In this document: in pieces, positions 8,405 to 17,353 of the stretch
Layout of the letters: each line of letters opens with the position of its first letter
Numbering within the stretch: the stretch's first letter is position 1
NCBI GenBank assembly: GCA_017631255.1
Contig: JAGBTP010000047.1
Coordinates: 1-37,558, forward strand
Direction of reading: 5' to 3'
Origin: Alistipes sp.
GTDB taxonomy: Bacteria; Bacteroidota; Bacteroidia; Bacteroidales; Rikenellaceae
Length of the DNA stretch: 37,558 nucleotides
The notes under the pieces: generated by a model
Database searches by the model: none
Told to the model about the DNA's origin: nothing
What the model saw: the letters and a program-made list of their open reading frames with translations, nothing else
Program-made: the position numbers and the translations under genes

Positions 8405-9766
8405 ATGACAAACACAATCACACGAAAACTCAACGACTCGGTGTTTGCACGATGGACTGCGCTGATCCTCATCTCGCTGATGATGTTCTTCGCCTATATG
8501 TTCGTCGATATGCTCTCACCACTCAAGGAGATGCTCGACACTAACCTCGGCTGGGATAGCACCACATTCGGTACCTATGCCGCATCTGAGTACTTCCTCA
8601 ATGTGTTCTGCTTCTTCCTCATCTTCGCAGGTATCATCCTCGATAAGATGGGCATCCGTTTTACGGGTCTTCTATCAGCATCGCTGATGGTTATCGGTGC
8701 GTGCATCAAGTTCTACGCTATGAGCGACCTCTTCGTAGGCACAGGCCTCGAGGCTTGGCTCGCATCGTGGTGGACAGCAATGCCTGCATCGGCTAAGCTC
8801 TCTTGCTTCGGCTTTATGATCTTTGGTTGCGGCTGCGAGATGGCAGGTACTACCGTTTCTAAGTCTATCGCTAAGTGGTTTAAGGGCAAGGAGATGGCTA
8901 TGGCTATGGGTCTCGAGATGTCTATCGCTCGTCTTGGTGTATTTGCCGCTATGTGGCTCTCACCTATGGTTGCAGCATCATTCGGCCAGTCGGTGTCGGC
9001 TCCTGTTGCCTTCGGCGCAGTGCTCCTTATGATCGGTCTTATCTTCTACTTCGTATTCGTGCTTATGGACCGCAAGCTCGACGCTCAGCTCGAGGCTTCT
9101 GGCGAGCTCGTTAAGGAGGAGAGTGGCGAGGAGTTCAAGCTCAGCGACCTCGGCAAGATCTTCGGCAGCAAGATGTTCTGGCTCGTAGCACTCCTCTGCG
9201 TATTGTACTATTCGGCTATCTTCCCATTCCAGCGTTACGCTCCTGACTTCTTGGATAAGACCCTCGGCATCACCGACGGTGCGAAGCTCTTTAGCTGCTT
9301 CCCTATCCTCGCTATGGTTCTCACCCCATTCCTCGGTGGCTTCATCGACCGCAAGGGTAAGGCTGCATCGATGCTTATGATTGGCTCAATCATTATGATT
9401 GCGTGCCACCTCAGCTTCGCGTTCATCCTCCCAATGTTCCCATCGAAGGTATTGGCTGTGGCTATCATCGCCATCCTCGGCGTATCGTTCTCACTCGTAC
9501 CAGCAGCCCTCTGGCCATCAGTACCAAAGATTATCGACGAGCGCATCCTTGGCTCGGCTTACTGCGTAATCTTCTGGATTCAGAACTGGGGTTTGCTCCT
9601 CGTACCTGTGGTTATCGGTAAGGTTCTCGATGTAACAGGTGGCTACACCTTGCCTATGGTTATCTTCTCATCGTTTGGCGTATTTGCCCTCTTCTTCGGC
9701 TTTATGCTTAAGCGTGAGGATAGCAAGAAGGGTTACGGCCTTGAGCTTCCTAACATCAAGGAGTAA
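8405..9766 (+). CDS. Major facilitator superfamily transporter (MFSD1-like)
   Basis: 453 residues with about 12 hydrophobic segments and a central cytoplasmic loop near residues 220-250, which is the MFS layout. The first half has the loop 2-3 region DKMGIRFTG. The second half has GGFIDRKGKAA and a conserved stretch SLVPAALWPSVPKII followed by LGSAYCVIFWIQNWG. The latter resembles the MFSD1 branch, whose animal member exports dipeptides from lysosomes. That makes small peptides or amino acids a possible substrate, but I cannot assign one. Codon use is strongly biased to GCT, GGT and CTC, like aspA and unlike the TPR gene before it, suggesting high expression. No promoter was recognised in the 95-bp gap upstream; a terminator follows. 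Confidence 0.85.
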   Translation: MTNTITRKLNDSVFARWTALILISLMMFFAYMFVDMLSPLKEMLDTNLGWDSTTFGTYAASEYFLNVFCFFLIFAGIILDKMGIRFTGLLSASLMVIGACIKFYAMSDLFVGTGLEAWLASWWTAMPASAKLSCFGFMIFGCGCEMAGTTVSKSIAKWFKGKEMAMAMGLEMSIARLGVFAAMWLSPMVAASFGQSVSAPVAFGAVLLMIGLIFYFVFVLMDRKLDAQLEASGELVKEESGEEFKLSDLGKIFGSKMFWLVALLCVLYYSAIFPFQRYAPDFLDKTLGITDGAKLFSCFPILAMVLTPFLGGFIDRKGKAASMLMIGSIIMIACHLSFAFILPMFPSKVLAVAIIAILGVSFSLVPAALWPSVPKIIDERILGSAYCVIFWIQNWGLLLVPVVIGKVLDVTGGYTLPMVIFSSFGVFALFFGFMLKREDSKKGYGLELPNIKE

Positions 9767-9786
9767 GGTTATACCTTATATATATA

Positions 9787-9826
9787 GTGGGGCTGTTCGT
9801 ATGTTGCGAGCAGCCCCAACTGTTTT
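9787..9826 (+). terminator. Terminator of the MFS gene
   Basis: GGGGCTG (9789-9795) pairs with CAGCCCC (9811-9817), extended by outer AGT/ACT, followed by TGTTTT. Confidence 0.75.
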
Positions 9827-9868
9827 CCCAAGAAGCTGCATAAGAAGAGCTGATTTTAGAGACGCGAA

Positions 9869-9916
9869 GCTCGAAATAGCGCAGTTTACTAAGGCGTAGA
9901 TGAGCATATTGAGAGC
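9869..9916 (+). repeat. Stem-loop element, copy 1
   Basis: 5' arm 9869-9883, 17-nt loop, 3' arm 9901-9916. From the base: GCTC/GAGC, a tandem G-A/A-G mismatch, AATA/TATT, a bulged A (9906), GC/GC, a G-A mismatch, CA/TG, and a loop starting GTTTACTAAGGC. The same plan with different stem bases occurs at 36685-36731. It lies between the MFS terminator and the riboswitch promoter in a gene-free stretch (9767-10398). Apart from the terminator, this element and the riboswitch, I see nothing else there. Confidence 0.6.
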
Positions 9917-10002
9917 GATCTTGACACCAAAGCAGCCTTACGATACAGCTTCTATATAATTTTTTTTTTGCTTATTAGCACTCACTATATCATTTTTTTT
10001 CT

Positions 10003-10010
10003 TACCTTTG
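10003..10010 (+). promoter_or_regulatory. Promoter of the cobalamin operon, -7 element
   Basis: TACCTTTG matches TAnnTTTG and lies about 10 bp before the start of the aptamer. The usual -33 position is only T-rich sequence. Confidence 0.6.
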
Positions 10011-10017
10011 CCACAGC

Positions 10018-10200
10018 ATTGGTTCTCAGGCTACGCCGTTAGCCGAGATTAAAAGGGAATCGGGTGGAAATCCCGGACAGTTCCCGCTGCTGTGAGTCTC
10101 ATTAGGCTCTGCGACATCAATGGCCACTGGAGGAGTATCTCTGGGAAGGCATCGCGGAATGGAGACAAGTCAGAAGACCTGCCAAGCGTTTATAACGAGA
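10018..10200 (+). ncRNA. Cobalamin (AdoCbl) riboswitch
   Basis: Conserved aptamer blocks appear in order: GGTTCTCAGG at 10021, the core AAAAGGGAATCGGGTGGAAA then TCCCGGACAGTTCCCGCTGC then TGTGAG (10051-10098), GCCACTGG near 10122, GGGAAGGC at 10143-10150, and the B12 box AGTCAGAAGACCTGCC at 10168-10183. Binding of B12 normally blocks expression of the genes behind it. About 200 nt separate the aptamer from the first ATG and should hold the expression platform; no U-tailed terminator is seen there, so control of translation or an RNA fold is more likely. Confidence 0.93.
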
Positions 10201-10398
10201 TTTTGCCTGCGGAGAATGGGCTGGTCTGCGACTTGTAGTTTTCAAATTGTGATATTAGGTGGCATCGTAGCCCTCGTTGTAGGCTCGTGCATAGACCTTT
10301 GTCGTGGTGGTATCTACCGTTGTCGTACCCATAGCGTCCGATAGTCGATTTCTCATTGTGTAAAAGTTTACGGAGAATGACCTTTTAACAACAACATT

Positions 10399-12327
10399 AT
10401 GAGAAAATTTTTATTATCGGCCTTGAGCGTAGTAGCTACGCTATTGGTGATGAACAGCTGTTCGTACGACGACTCGTCGATATGGAACGCGGTGAACAAT
10501 GTAACGGATCGCGTCGAGGAGTTGGAGAAGAGCGTGCAGAAGATTAACAACGAGATTGCAACATTGCAGACGATTCTCGATGCAATGCAGGACAATGTCT
10601 ATGTTACGGATGTGAACCAGACACCGGAGGGCTATACCCTCGTCTTCTCAAACGGCACAACTGCCACAATTACAAATGGTAAGGATGGCAGCAACGGCAA
10701 GGATGGCAAAGATGGTGCTACGCCTGTAATTTCGGTTAAGCAGGGCGAGGATGGCAACTTCTATTGGACCATTAATGGCGAGTGGCTACTCGTTGATGGC
10801 CAGCCTGTTCGCGCTAATGGCGACGACGGTACGGATGGTAATGACGGTATCGACGGCACGGATGGCATTGATGGCAAGGATGCTATCGCCCCACAGGTGA
10901 GAATCAACGACCAGACTAAGGAGTGGGAGATATCGACCGACGGAGGCAACACCTGGGTATCTACGGGCGTTGTTGCCGAGGGTAAGGATGGCCAGAACAT
11001 CTACACCAACGAGAGCGAGTCGTTGTTCAAGTCGGTAGATAGCACAAATAGCGACTATGTAATCATCACGCTTGCCGATGACACAGAGCTTAAGCTCGCA
11101 CGCTACGACGACAGCTGCCCTCGCTTTATTATCGTAGATGCTCCTGCCGTGGCAGAGGTTGAGTATGGCAAGAGCGTTGAGTTTGTGGTTGAGTGCTACA
11201 ATATCGAGGACTACACCATAAACAAGCCAGAGGGCTGGAAGGCAAAGTATGACGAGAATATTATCGTAGTAACAGCTCCAGCGAAGGATCTTTGTCACTA
11301 TGATGTTGAGGGCGTCGTGGCAATCACTGTGGTATCACCTGAGGGCAAGAGCGCTATCGTCAAGCTCAAGGTGTACGCTATCGAGGTTACGGAGGAGCCT
11401 GAGGAGCCTGTGACACCCGAAGAGCCTGAGGAGCCACTCGGCTATACGCTCAAGGTACTCACTTTCGAGGATGAAGATGCGCTATTCCAGCCATACTACT
11501 TGGAGTATGCCTACGGCTGGAGCGGTAAGGAGATCGCTACTTGGAGCGACCTTATCGACGACTCGCAGTATAATGGTCCGCTGATGTATGGCAACGACCA
11601 GATGGATGCGATGTACTATTGGTACGACGAGGGCAATACCGAACTCTACCATATGTTCCCCAACAACTACGCCTACTGCTACTGGGGTGGCGGTCACGCT
11701 GTCTCGAACTACTGGGGTGCGGGTTATACCGACGAGGATAGAAACAACCACATCGCCAAGTACTATGGTCAGGACTATGTCAACCAGTGGGCTGGCAAGC
11801 CTGGCGCTGATGCTGCGCTCGGTTGGTTCTTGTTGCAGCTTATGACACCCGTAGCGGCACATTCGGGAGATAACTTCTGCGTGCACTACGGCTACAAGGA
11901 CGACTACTCGTACATCGAGAACATACCAGAACTCTCGTTTATGGATGGCGAGCCTCGCGTGATTGACCATATGTATGTCACCAACACCATCTATACGCTC
12001 AACCAGCTCTACAACGGCGTTAAGAGCGAGGAGGGTAACAGCTTTGGTGGTAATTGGAACGGCCTGACCGAGGATGCCTGGCTCAAGATTGCGGCCTATG
12101 GCTATGCCTCTATCGACGATGACGAGCCTTGCTCGGAGGCGGAGTTCTACCTCGTTAAGGGCTACGAGGTGGTCGAGGAGTGGCAGAAGTGGGACCTCTC
12201 GGAGCTTGGTGCTGTGGCAAAGGTACAGTTCAACTTCCTCTACTCGGACCAGATGGGCGGCCGCTACGGATTTACCATCCCTGGCTACTTCGCCTACGAC
12301 GACATAGCAGTGCGTTTTGAAGATTAA
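10399..12327 (+). CDS. Surface lipoprotein with DUF4988/collagen-like and DUF4465-like domains
   Basis: 642 residues. The lipoprotein signal ends at VMNS|C (Cys21). A short coiled coil (about 35-64) leads into a DUF4988-type region. Two collagen-like tracts of G-x-D triplets follow (94-106 and 141-161). Next comes a beta-rich region containing an Ig-like module (about 240-328), then a Glu/Pro hinge (about 330-346, repeats of EEP). The C-terminal domain (347-642) is Trp/Tyr-rich and resembles DUF4465 (DGEPRVIDHMYVTNTIYTLN). First gene after the cobalamin riboswitch and 3 bp from the next, so a role in corrinoid capture on the cell surface is inferred from context. Whether it belongs to the BtuH-type B12-binding lipoproteins cannot be decided here. 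Confidence 0.85.
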   Translation: MRKFLLSALSVVATLLVMNSCSYDDSSIWNAVNNVTDRVEELEKSVQKINNEIATLQTILDAMQDNVYVTDVNQTPEGYTLVFSNGTTATITNGKDGSNGKDGKDGATPVISVKQGEDGNFYWTINGEWLLVDGQPVRANGDDGTDGNDGIDGTDGIDGKDAIAPQVRINDQTKEWEISTDGGNTWVSTGVVAEGKDGQNIYTNESESLFKSVDSTNSDYVIITLADDTELKLARYDDSCPRFIIVDAPAVAEVEYGKSVEFVVECYNIEDYTINKPEGWKAKYDENIIVVTAPAKDLCHYDVEGVVAITVVSPEGKSAIVKLKVYAIEVTEEPEEPVTPEEPEEPLGYTLKVLTFEDEDALFQPYYLEYAYGWSGKEIATWSDLIDDSQYNGPLMYGNDQMDAMYYWYDEGNTELYHMFPNNYAYCYWGGGHAVSNYWGAGYTDEDRNNHIAKYYGQDYVNQWAGKPGADAALGWFLLQLMTPVAAHSGDNFCVHYGYKDDYSYIENIPELSFMDGEPRVIDHMYVTNTIYTLNQLYNGVKSEEGNSFGGNWNGLTEDAWLKIAAYGYASIDDDEPCSEAEFYLVKGYEVVEEWQKWDLSELGAVAKVQFNFLYSDQMGGRYGFTIPGYFAYDDIAVRFED

Positions 12328-12330
12328 GAT

Positions 12331-14091
12331 ATGAGAAAAGTTTTAGATTTTTTATTTTTAAGTGTGTTTGTAGTGGTTACATCGTCTTGCAATATAGACG
12401 ATGTAATCACTACTGTTTTATCTCCTAAGATTATCCTCGACAGCCAGACGGGCGTTTACAGCGTTAAGCAGGGCAGGGAGATTGTCATCGCACCATCGTA
12501 CGACTCGGCTGCGGGCGCTACCTACCAGTGGACTATGGGTGCTGAGGTGCTTAGCACATCGCCCTCGCTGCGCTTCGAGAGCGACACCGTAGGTGAATAC
12601 TTCGTCACCATAACCATCACTACCGAGGGCGGCAGTGCATCCGAGGAGATTCGCATCGATGTCCTTGCCCTTGAGGTGCCTACGGTCACCATTGCGGGCT
12701 ATCGCAGCCAGAGTGTTGCGGTGGGCACTACAATCAATTATCAGGCTTCGGTGCGCGAGACATCGCTCACGACGACGCTCCAGTGGAGCCTCAACGAAGA
12801 CATCGTGGGAGAGGGTACAACATATACCTTTGATGCCGATGCCGTGGGCCACTACACCATTAGCGTTACGGCGACGAACGAGGACGGCACGCACAGCGAT
12901 ACGGTAGAGGTCGAGGTACTCAATGCCGAGGATATGCCATTTAGATGGGAGTTTGGCCGTACGGCATATCACACTGTGGTAGGTCGCAAGCTCCTTATCG
13001 CACCTACGGAGGTGAGCGACGAGCAGGATATTGCATACCTCTGGCAAATGGAGGGCGAGACCTTGGGCGAGGAGTCGCACCTAAAGTTTAGAGCCGATAG
13101 TGCGGGCGACTACACCATAATCGCCACAGCAACAGCGAATAAGGGTGGCGAGCAGATTTCCTATACTCGTGAGTTTAGAGTTACAGTCTACGAGGAGGAC
13201 GCCTTCTATCGTGCTAAGAGCGGCGCGTCGAAGGCCGACTTTGACCGAGTATATGAGTACACCCCAGCGCCTGGTCAGTTTATCAACGAGACCAAGACGG
13301 GAGGCTTCGACGGCACACAGACCACTGCCGAGGCGGCTATCGCCTATGCCGAGGCGCGTATGAAGGAGACCGACTCGAATGGTAACCCTAACCCTATTTG
13401 GGTATCGCTCGGTGGCTTCGGTGGCTACATCGTCGTAGGCTTCGACCACAGCGTCGACAACTCTGGGGACTACGACCTTGGCGTCAAGGGTAACTCGTTC
13501 AGCGGCTCGTCGGAGCCTGGTGTGGTGTGGGTTATGCAGGACGAGAATGGTAATGGCGAGCCCGACGACACCTGGTACGAGCTTGCTGGCTCGGAGACGG
13601 GTAAGGCCGAAACCACGCAGAACTATGCCGTAACATACTACCGTCCTTCGGGAGCGGAGATGGCGGTGCAGTGGAGCGACAACCTCGGTAATTGGGGCCA
13701 GATTGACTACCTCAAGCAGTTCCATCGTCAGGAGTACTACTACCCACTCTGGATTGAGGGGGACAGCTATACCCTCACAGGTACGCTCCTCGAGGCACGC
13801 AGCTTTGACGCCTCGGGTAATGGTAGCTACTGGGTAAATGCGGAGTACGATTGGGGTTATGTCGATAATTTCAGCCCCGTAGACCGCCTCACCGATAGCG
13901 ACAACGCAGCGGCAGATATCAACGCCAACCACTTCAAAATATCGAACGCCATAGACATCGACGGCGAGCATATCGACCTCGACTACATCGACTTCGTGAA
14001 GGTGCAGTGCGCCGTAAATGCCAAGAGCGGCTGGCTTGGTGAGCTCTCGACTGAGGTGGCGGGCTTCTTCGATTATAATATGAAAAAATAG
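12331..14091 (+). CDS. Surface lipoprotein with Ig/PKD-like repeats in the B12 operon
   Basis: 586 residues. The signal peptide ends TSS|C (Cys20). Three PKD/Ig-like modules follow at roughly 30-112, 113-198 and 203-290, each with the recurring pattern YQW/LQW/LWQ...VGEYF/VGHYT/AGDYT. The C-terminal domain (about 295-586) is distinct: Gly/Asn/Asp-rich, with VSLGGFGGYIVVGFDHSV, DENGNGEPDDTWYELAGSE and a final Asp-rich segment IDIDGEHIDLDYIDFVKVQC. The acidic clusters could bind calcium. It sits between the DUF4465-like lipoprotein and BtuG under riboswitch control. A B12-binding or scaffold role on the surface is inference; sequence alone does not name a function. Confidence 0.85.
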   Translation: MRKVLDFLFLSVFVVVTSSCNIDDVITTVLSPKIILDSQTGVYSVKQGREIVIAPSYDSAAGATYQWTMGAEVLSTSPSLRFESDTVGEYFVTITITTEGGSASEEIRIDVLALEVPTVTIAGYRSQSVAVGTTINYQASVRETSLTTTLQWSLNEDIVGEGTTYTFDADAVGHYTISVTATNEDGTHSDTVEVEVLNAEDMPFRWEFGRTAYHTVVGRKLLIAPTEVSDEQDIAYLWQMEGETLGEESHLKFRADSAGDYTIIATATANKGGEQISYTREFRVTVYEEDAFYRAKSGASKADFDRVYEYTPAPGQFINETKTGGFDGTQTTAEAAIAYAEARMKETDSNGNPNPIWVSLGGFGGYIVVGFDHSVDNSGDYDLGVKGNSFSGSSEPGVVWVMQDENGNGEPDDTWYELAGSETGKAETTQNYAVTYYRPSGAEMAVQWSDNLGNWGQIDYLKQFHRQEYYYPLWIEGDSYTLTGTLLEARSFDASGNGSYWVNAEYDWGYVDNFSPVDRLTDSDNAAADINANHFKISNAIDIDGEHIDLDYIDFVKVQCAVNAKSGWLGELSTEVAGFFDYNMKK

Positions 14092-14102
14092 TGATACGCA
14101 CA

Positions 14103-15170
14103 ATGTCAACACTACTTAGAATAGCGATGGCGGCAATGCTCCTGCTCTCTACCTCGTGTATGAAGTGGGACTACGGCCTCGAAGAGTCGTTTGATACCTC
14201 GGCGTCGGGTGAGGGTCTATTTATTTGTAACGAGGGCAACTTCCAATATGGCAACGCTACGCTCTCGTATTACGACCCTGCGACCAAGACGGTGCAGAAC
14301 GAGGTCTTCTTCCGTGCCAACGCTATGAAGCTGGGCGATGTGGCACAGTCGATGGTCATACGCAATGGCATCGGCTGGGTGATAGTCAACAACTCACATG
14401 TTGTCTTTGCCATCGACATCAACACCTTCAAGGAGGTGGGCCGCATCACCGACCTCACCTCGCCACGATACATACACTTCATATCGGACGAGAAGGCCTA
14501 TATCACGCAGATTTGGGATAACCGCATCTTTATAGTCAACCCCAAGCGTTACGAGATTACGGGCTACATCGAGGTGCCCAATATGACGATGGAGTCGGGC
14601 TCGACGGAGCAGATGGTGCAGTATGGTAAGTATCTATATGTCAACTGCTGGTCCTACCAGAACCGCATCATCAAGATTGACACCGAGACCGACGAGGTCA
14701 TCGACGAGCTAACGGTGGGCATACAGCCAACATCGCTGGTTATGGACTGCAACAACAAACTCTGGACCGTAACCGACGGTGGCTACGAGGGCTCGCCCTA
14801 TGGTCACGAGGCTCCATCGCTCTACCGCATCGACGCCGAAACCTTCACCATAGAGCAGCAGTACAAATTTGACTTTGGCGACTGGCCCTCGGAGGTGCAA
14901 CTAAACGGCGCGAAGGATACTATCTATTGGCTCAACGACGATGTGTGGGCTATGGATGTAACGGCTGACCGCGTACCCGTGCGCCCCTTCTTGCCCTACA
15001 ACGGCACGCTATACTACGGCCTCACGGTATGTCCCCGCACGGGAGATGTATATGTTGCCGACGCCATCGACTATGTCCAGCAGGGTATGGTCTACCGCTA
15101 CTCGAGCAGTGGCGAGCTTATCGACGAGTTCTATGTCGGCATCATCCCTGGTGCCTTCTGCTGGAAATAA
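14103..15170 (+). CDS. btuG: BtuG-type surface B12-binding lipoprotein (beta-propeller, DUF5074/YncE-like)
   Basis: BtuG proteins of Bacteroides bind cobalamin very tightly on the cell surface and cap BtuB. This one has 355 residues from the ATG at 14103. An in-frame GTG at 14091 overlaps the preceding stop but only lengthens the N-region. The lipobox is LSTS|C (Cys19). The body consists of repeated propeller blades with motifs such as ERTI-like SPRYIHFISDEKAYITQIWD, NRIFIVNPKRYEI and NRIIKIDTETDEVIDELTVG, the YncE-like pattern. It lies directly upstream of btuB and behind the cobalamin riboswitch, which matches known btuG-btuB pairs. Third lipoprotein of the operon. Confidence 0.88.
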   Translation: MSTLLRIAMAAMLLLSTSCMKWDYGLEESFDTSASGEGLFICNEGNFQYGNATLSYYDPATKTVQNEVFFRANAMKLGDVAQSMVIRNGIGWVIVNNSHVVFAIDINTFKEVGRITDLTSPRYIHFISDEKAYITQIWDNRIFIVNPKRYEITGYIEVPNMTMESGSTEQMVQYGKYLYVNCWSYQNRIIKIDTETDEVIDELTVGIQPTSLVMDCNNKLWTVTDGGYEGSPYGHEAPSLYRIDAETFTIEQQYKFDFGDWPSEVQLNGAKDTIYWLNDDVWAMDVTADRVPVRPFLPYNGTLYYGLTVCPRTGDVYVADAIDYVQQGMVYRYSSSGELIDEFYVGIIPGAFCWK

Positions 15171-15192
15171 CAGCTAACACCCCAACGCTACG

Positions 15193-17247
15193 ATGAAAAG
15201 ACTACTTTCGATACTCTTTGCCCTCACGCTACTACCCTCGGCAGCACTCGCGCAGGATGAGATGCCCAAGGATTGGCTGCATAGTGGTGTCAACATCCGT
15301 GAGGTGGCCGTATATGGTAACCGCCCGATGAAGGAGATAGGCATACAGCAGACCAAGCTCGACTCGATAGTCCTCAAGGAGAATATCGCCCTCTCGATGG
15401 CCGACATCCTCACCTTTAACACCTCCATCTTCGTCAAGAGCTACGGTCGTGCTACCCTATCCACCGTTTCGTTCCGTGGCACCTCGCCATCGCATACGCA
15501 GGTGACTTGGAACGGTATGCGCATCAACAACCCGATGCTCGGTATGACCGACTTCTCGATGATACCATCGTACTTCATCGACGACGCCTCGCTGCTGCAC
15601 GGCACATCGTCGGTAAACGAGACGGGAGGTGGCCTTGGTGGCGCTATCAAGATGTCGACCGCGCCAGCCGAGAATAGGGGCTTTGGCCTGCAATATATTC
15701 AGGGTATAGGTTCATTCAAGACCTTTGACGAGTTCCTGCGCCTGACCTATGGCGACGACCATTGGCAGGTATCTACGCGTGCTGTGCTCTCCACCTCGGC
15801 TAACGACTACAAATATCGTAACCACGACAAGAAGGAGAACATCTACGACGAGAATATGAACATCGTAGACCAGTACTACCCCGTGGAGCGCAACCGCAGC
15901 GGCTCGTTCCGCGACCTGCACATCTTGCAGGAGGTCTACTACAATACGGGGCGAGGCGATAAGCTGGGCCTCAACGCCTGGTTCCTAAGCTCGAACCGCG
16001 AGCTACCGATGCTCACCACCGATTACAGCAACGAGGCTTCGTTCGACAACCGCCAGAGGGAGGAGACCTTCCGAGGAATACTCTCGTGGGAGCACCTGCG
16101 CTCGAGTTGGAAGATGGCCGTTCGTGCGGGATATATCCACACCTGGATGGCCTACGACTATAAACGCGATGTGGGCAACGGCACAATGGCCCATATGACG
16201 CGCTCACGCAGCAAGGTGAATACCATCTATGCTCAGGCCGAAGGCGAGTACTACATCGGCAAGCGCTGGCTCATAACGGCCAATATCGCTGCGCACCAGC
16301 ACTTCGTTGAGAGTAGGGATAAGAACATCATCCTCCAGCAGGGCGGCAACGGCATCGTCGGCTACCGCAAGGCACGCATCGAGCTTTCGGGTTCGGCATC
16401 CGTAAAGTGGAAGCCGGTAGATGGCGTGGGCATCTCTGCCGTAGTGCGTGAGGAGATGTATGGCGATGAGTTCTCACCTATCATACCAGCACTCTTTGTC
16501 GACGGCGTGATATCGAAGAGGGGTAATGTGGTGGCTAAGGCCTCGGTGTCGCGTAACTACCGCTTCCCGACGCTCAACGACCTCTACTTCCTGCCGGGCG
16601 GCAACCCCGACCTTAGGAAAGAGAGCGGCTGGACATACGATGCAGGTCTGTCGTTTGCCGTTGGTGGTTCGGGCATATACTCGCTGAGCGGCTCTGCGAC
16701 CTGGTTCGACTCCTATATTCACGATTGGATTTTGTGGCTGCCTACGACTAAGGGCTTCTTCTCGCCCAAGAACATCAAAGATGTGCACGCCTATGGCGTA
16801 GAGGTGCAGGCCAACCTCGATGTGGCGCTCAGCAAGGAGTGGCTGCTCAAACTCAACGGCACCTACTCGTGGACACCGTCGATAAACGAGGGAGAGCCTA
16901 TATCGGCTGCCGACCAGTCGGTAGGCAAGCAGCTACCCTATGTGCCTAAGCACTCATCGAGCATCACGGGAAGACTATCGTGGCGTAGTTGGTCGCTGCT
17001 ATATAAGTGGTGCTATTACAGCGAGCGTTTCACGATGTCGAGCAACGACATTTCGCTTACGGGTAAGCTCCCAGAGTACTTTATGAATAACATCACACTC
17101 GAGAAGGGTTTTTCGATGCGCTGGGCCGACCTCACGCTCAAGGGCACTATTAACAACCTCTTCAACGAGGAGTACCTCTCAGTGCTCTCACACCCGATGC
17201 CAGGCATCAATTTCGAGATATTTATCGGCATCACGCCAAAGTGGTAA
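15193..17247 (+). CDS. btuB: TonB-dependent cobalamin outer-membrane receptor BtuB
   Basis: 684 residues. Signal peptide to about ALA|Q (residue 20). An N-terminal plug domain (about 35-155) includes the typical stretch VSFRGTSPSHTQVTWNGMRI and GGGLGGAIKMST. The 22-strand barrel ends in a C-terminal aromatic-rich strand, FEIFIGITPKW. There is no N-terminal CarboxypepD_reg domain, unlike SusC-type receptors. Late barrel motifs, for example RNYRFPTLNDLYFLPGGNPDL, match the BtuB/FepA-like receptor family. It follows btuG by 22 bp and is the last gene of the riboswitch operon. Import to the periplasm would need TonB-ExbBD, and BtuCDF lies outside this window. Confidence 0.92.
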   Translation: MKRLLSILFALTLLPSAALAQDEMPKDWLHSGVNIREVAVYGNRPMKEIGIQQTKLDSIVLKENIALSMADILTFNTSIFVKSYGRATLSTVSFRGTSPSHTQVTWNGMRINNPMLGMTDFSMIPSYFIDDASLLHGTSSVNETGGGLGGAIKMSTAPAENRGFGLQYIQGIGSFKTFDEFLRLTYGDDHWQVSTRAVLSTSANDYKYRNHDKKENIYDENMNIVDQYYPVERNRSGSFRDLHILQEVYYNTGRGDKLGLNAWFLSSNRELPMLTTDYSNEASFDNRQREETFRGILSWEHLRSSWKMAVRAGYIHTWMAYDYKRDVGNGTMAHMTRSRSKVNTIYAQAEGEYYIGKRWLITANIAAHQHFVESRDKNIILQQGGNGIVGYRKARIELSGSASVKWKPVDGVGISAVVREEMYGDEFSPIIPALFVDGVISKRGNVVAKASVSRNYRFPTLNDLYFLPGGNPDLRKESGWTYDAGLSFAVGGSGIYSLSGSATWFDSYIHDWILWLPTTKGFFSPKNIKDVHAYGVEVQANLDVALSKEWLLKLNGTYSWTPSINEGEPISAADQSVGKQLPYVPKHSSSITGRLSWRSWSLLYKWCYYSERFTMSSNDISLTGKLPEYFMNNITLEKGFSMRWADLTLKGTINNLFNEEYLSVLSHPMPGINFEIFIGITPKW

Positions 17248-17353
17248 CCGTCGTACCACCTGATGGCCCACAACGCGCTACATACCGCCTAATGGGCTAA
17301 GACGCACCACGACCGACAGACTGCCTACGAGGCACGCCATACGGTACAAAAGC

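Noticed and set aside
13081-14112. 343-residue open frame antisense to the Ig/PKD-like lipoprotein
   Set aside because: The plus-strand frame has a signal peptide, domain structure and operon spacing. The antisense frame has no start context or recognisable domain and its Arg/Val-rich composition is typical of a shadow.
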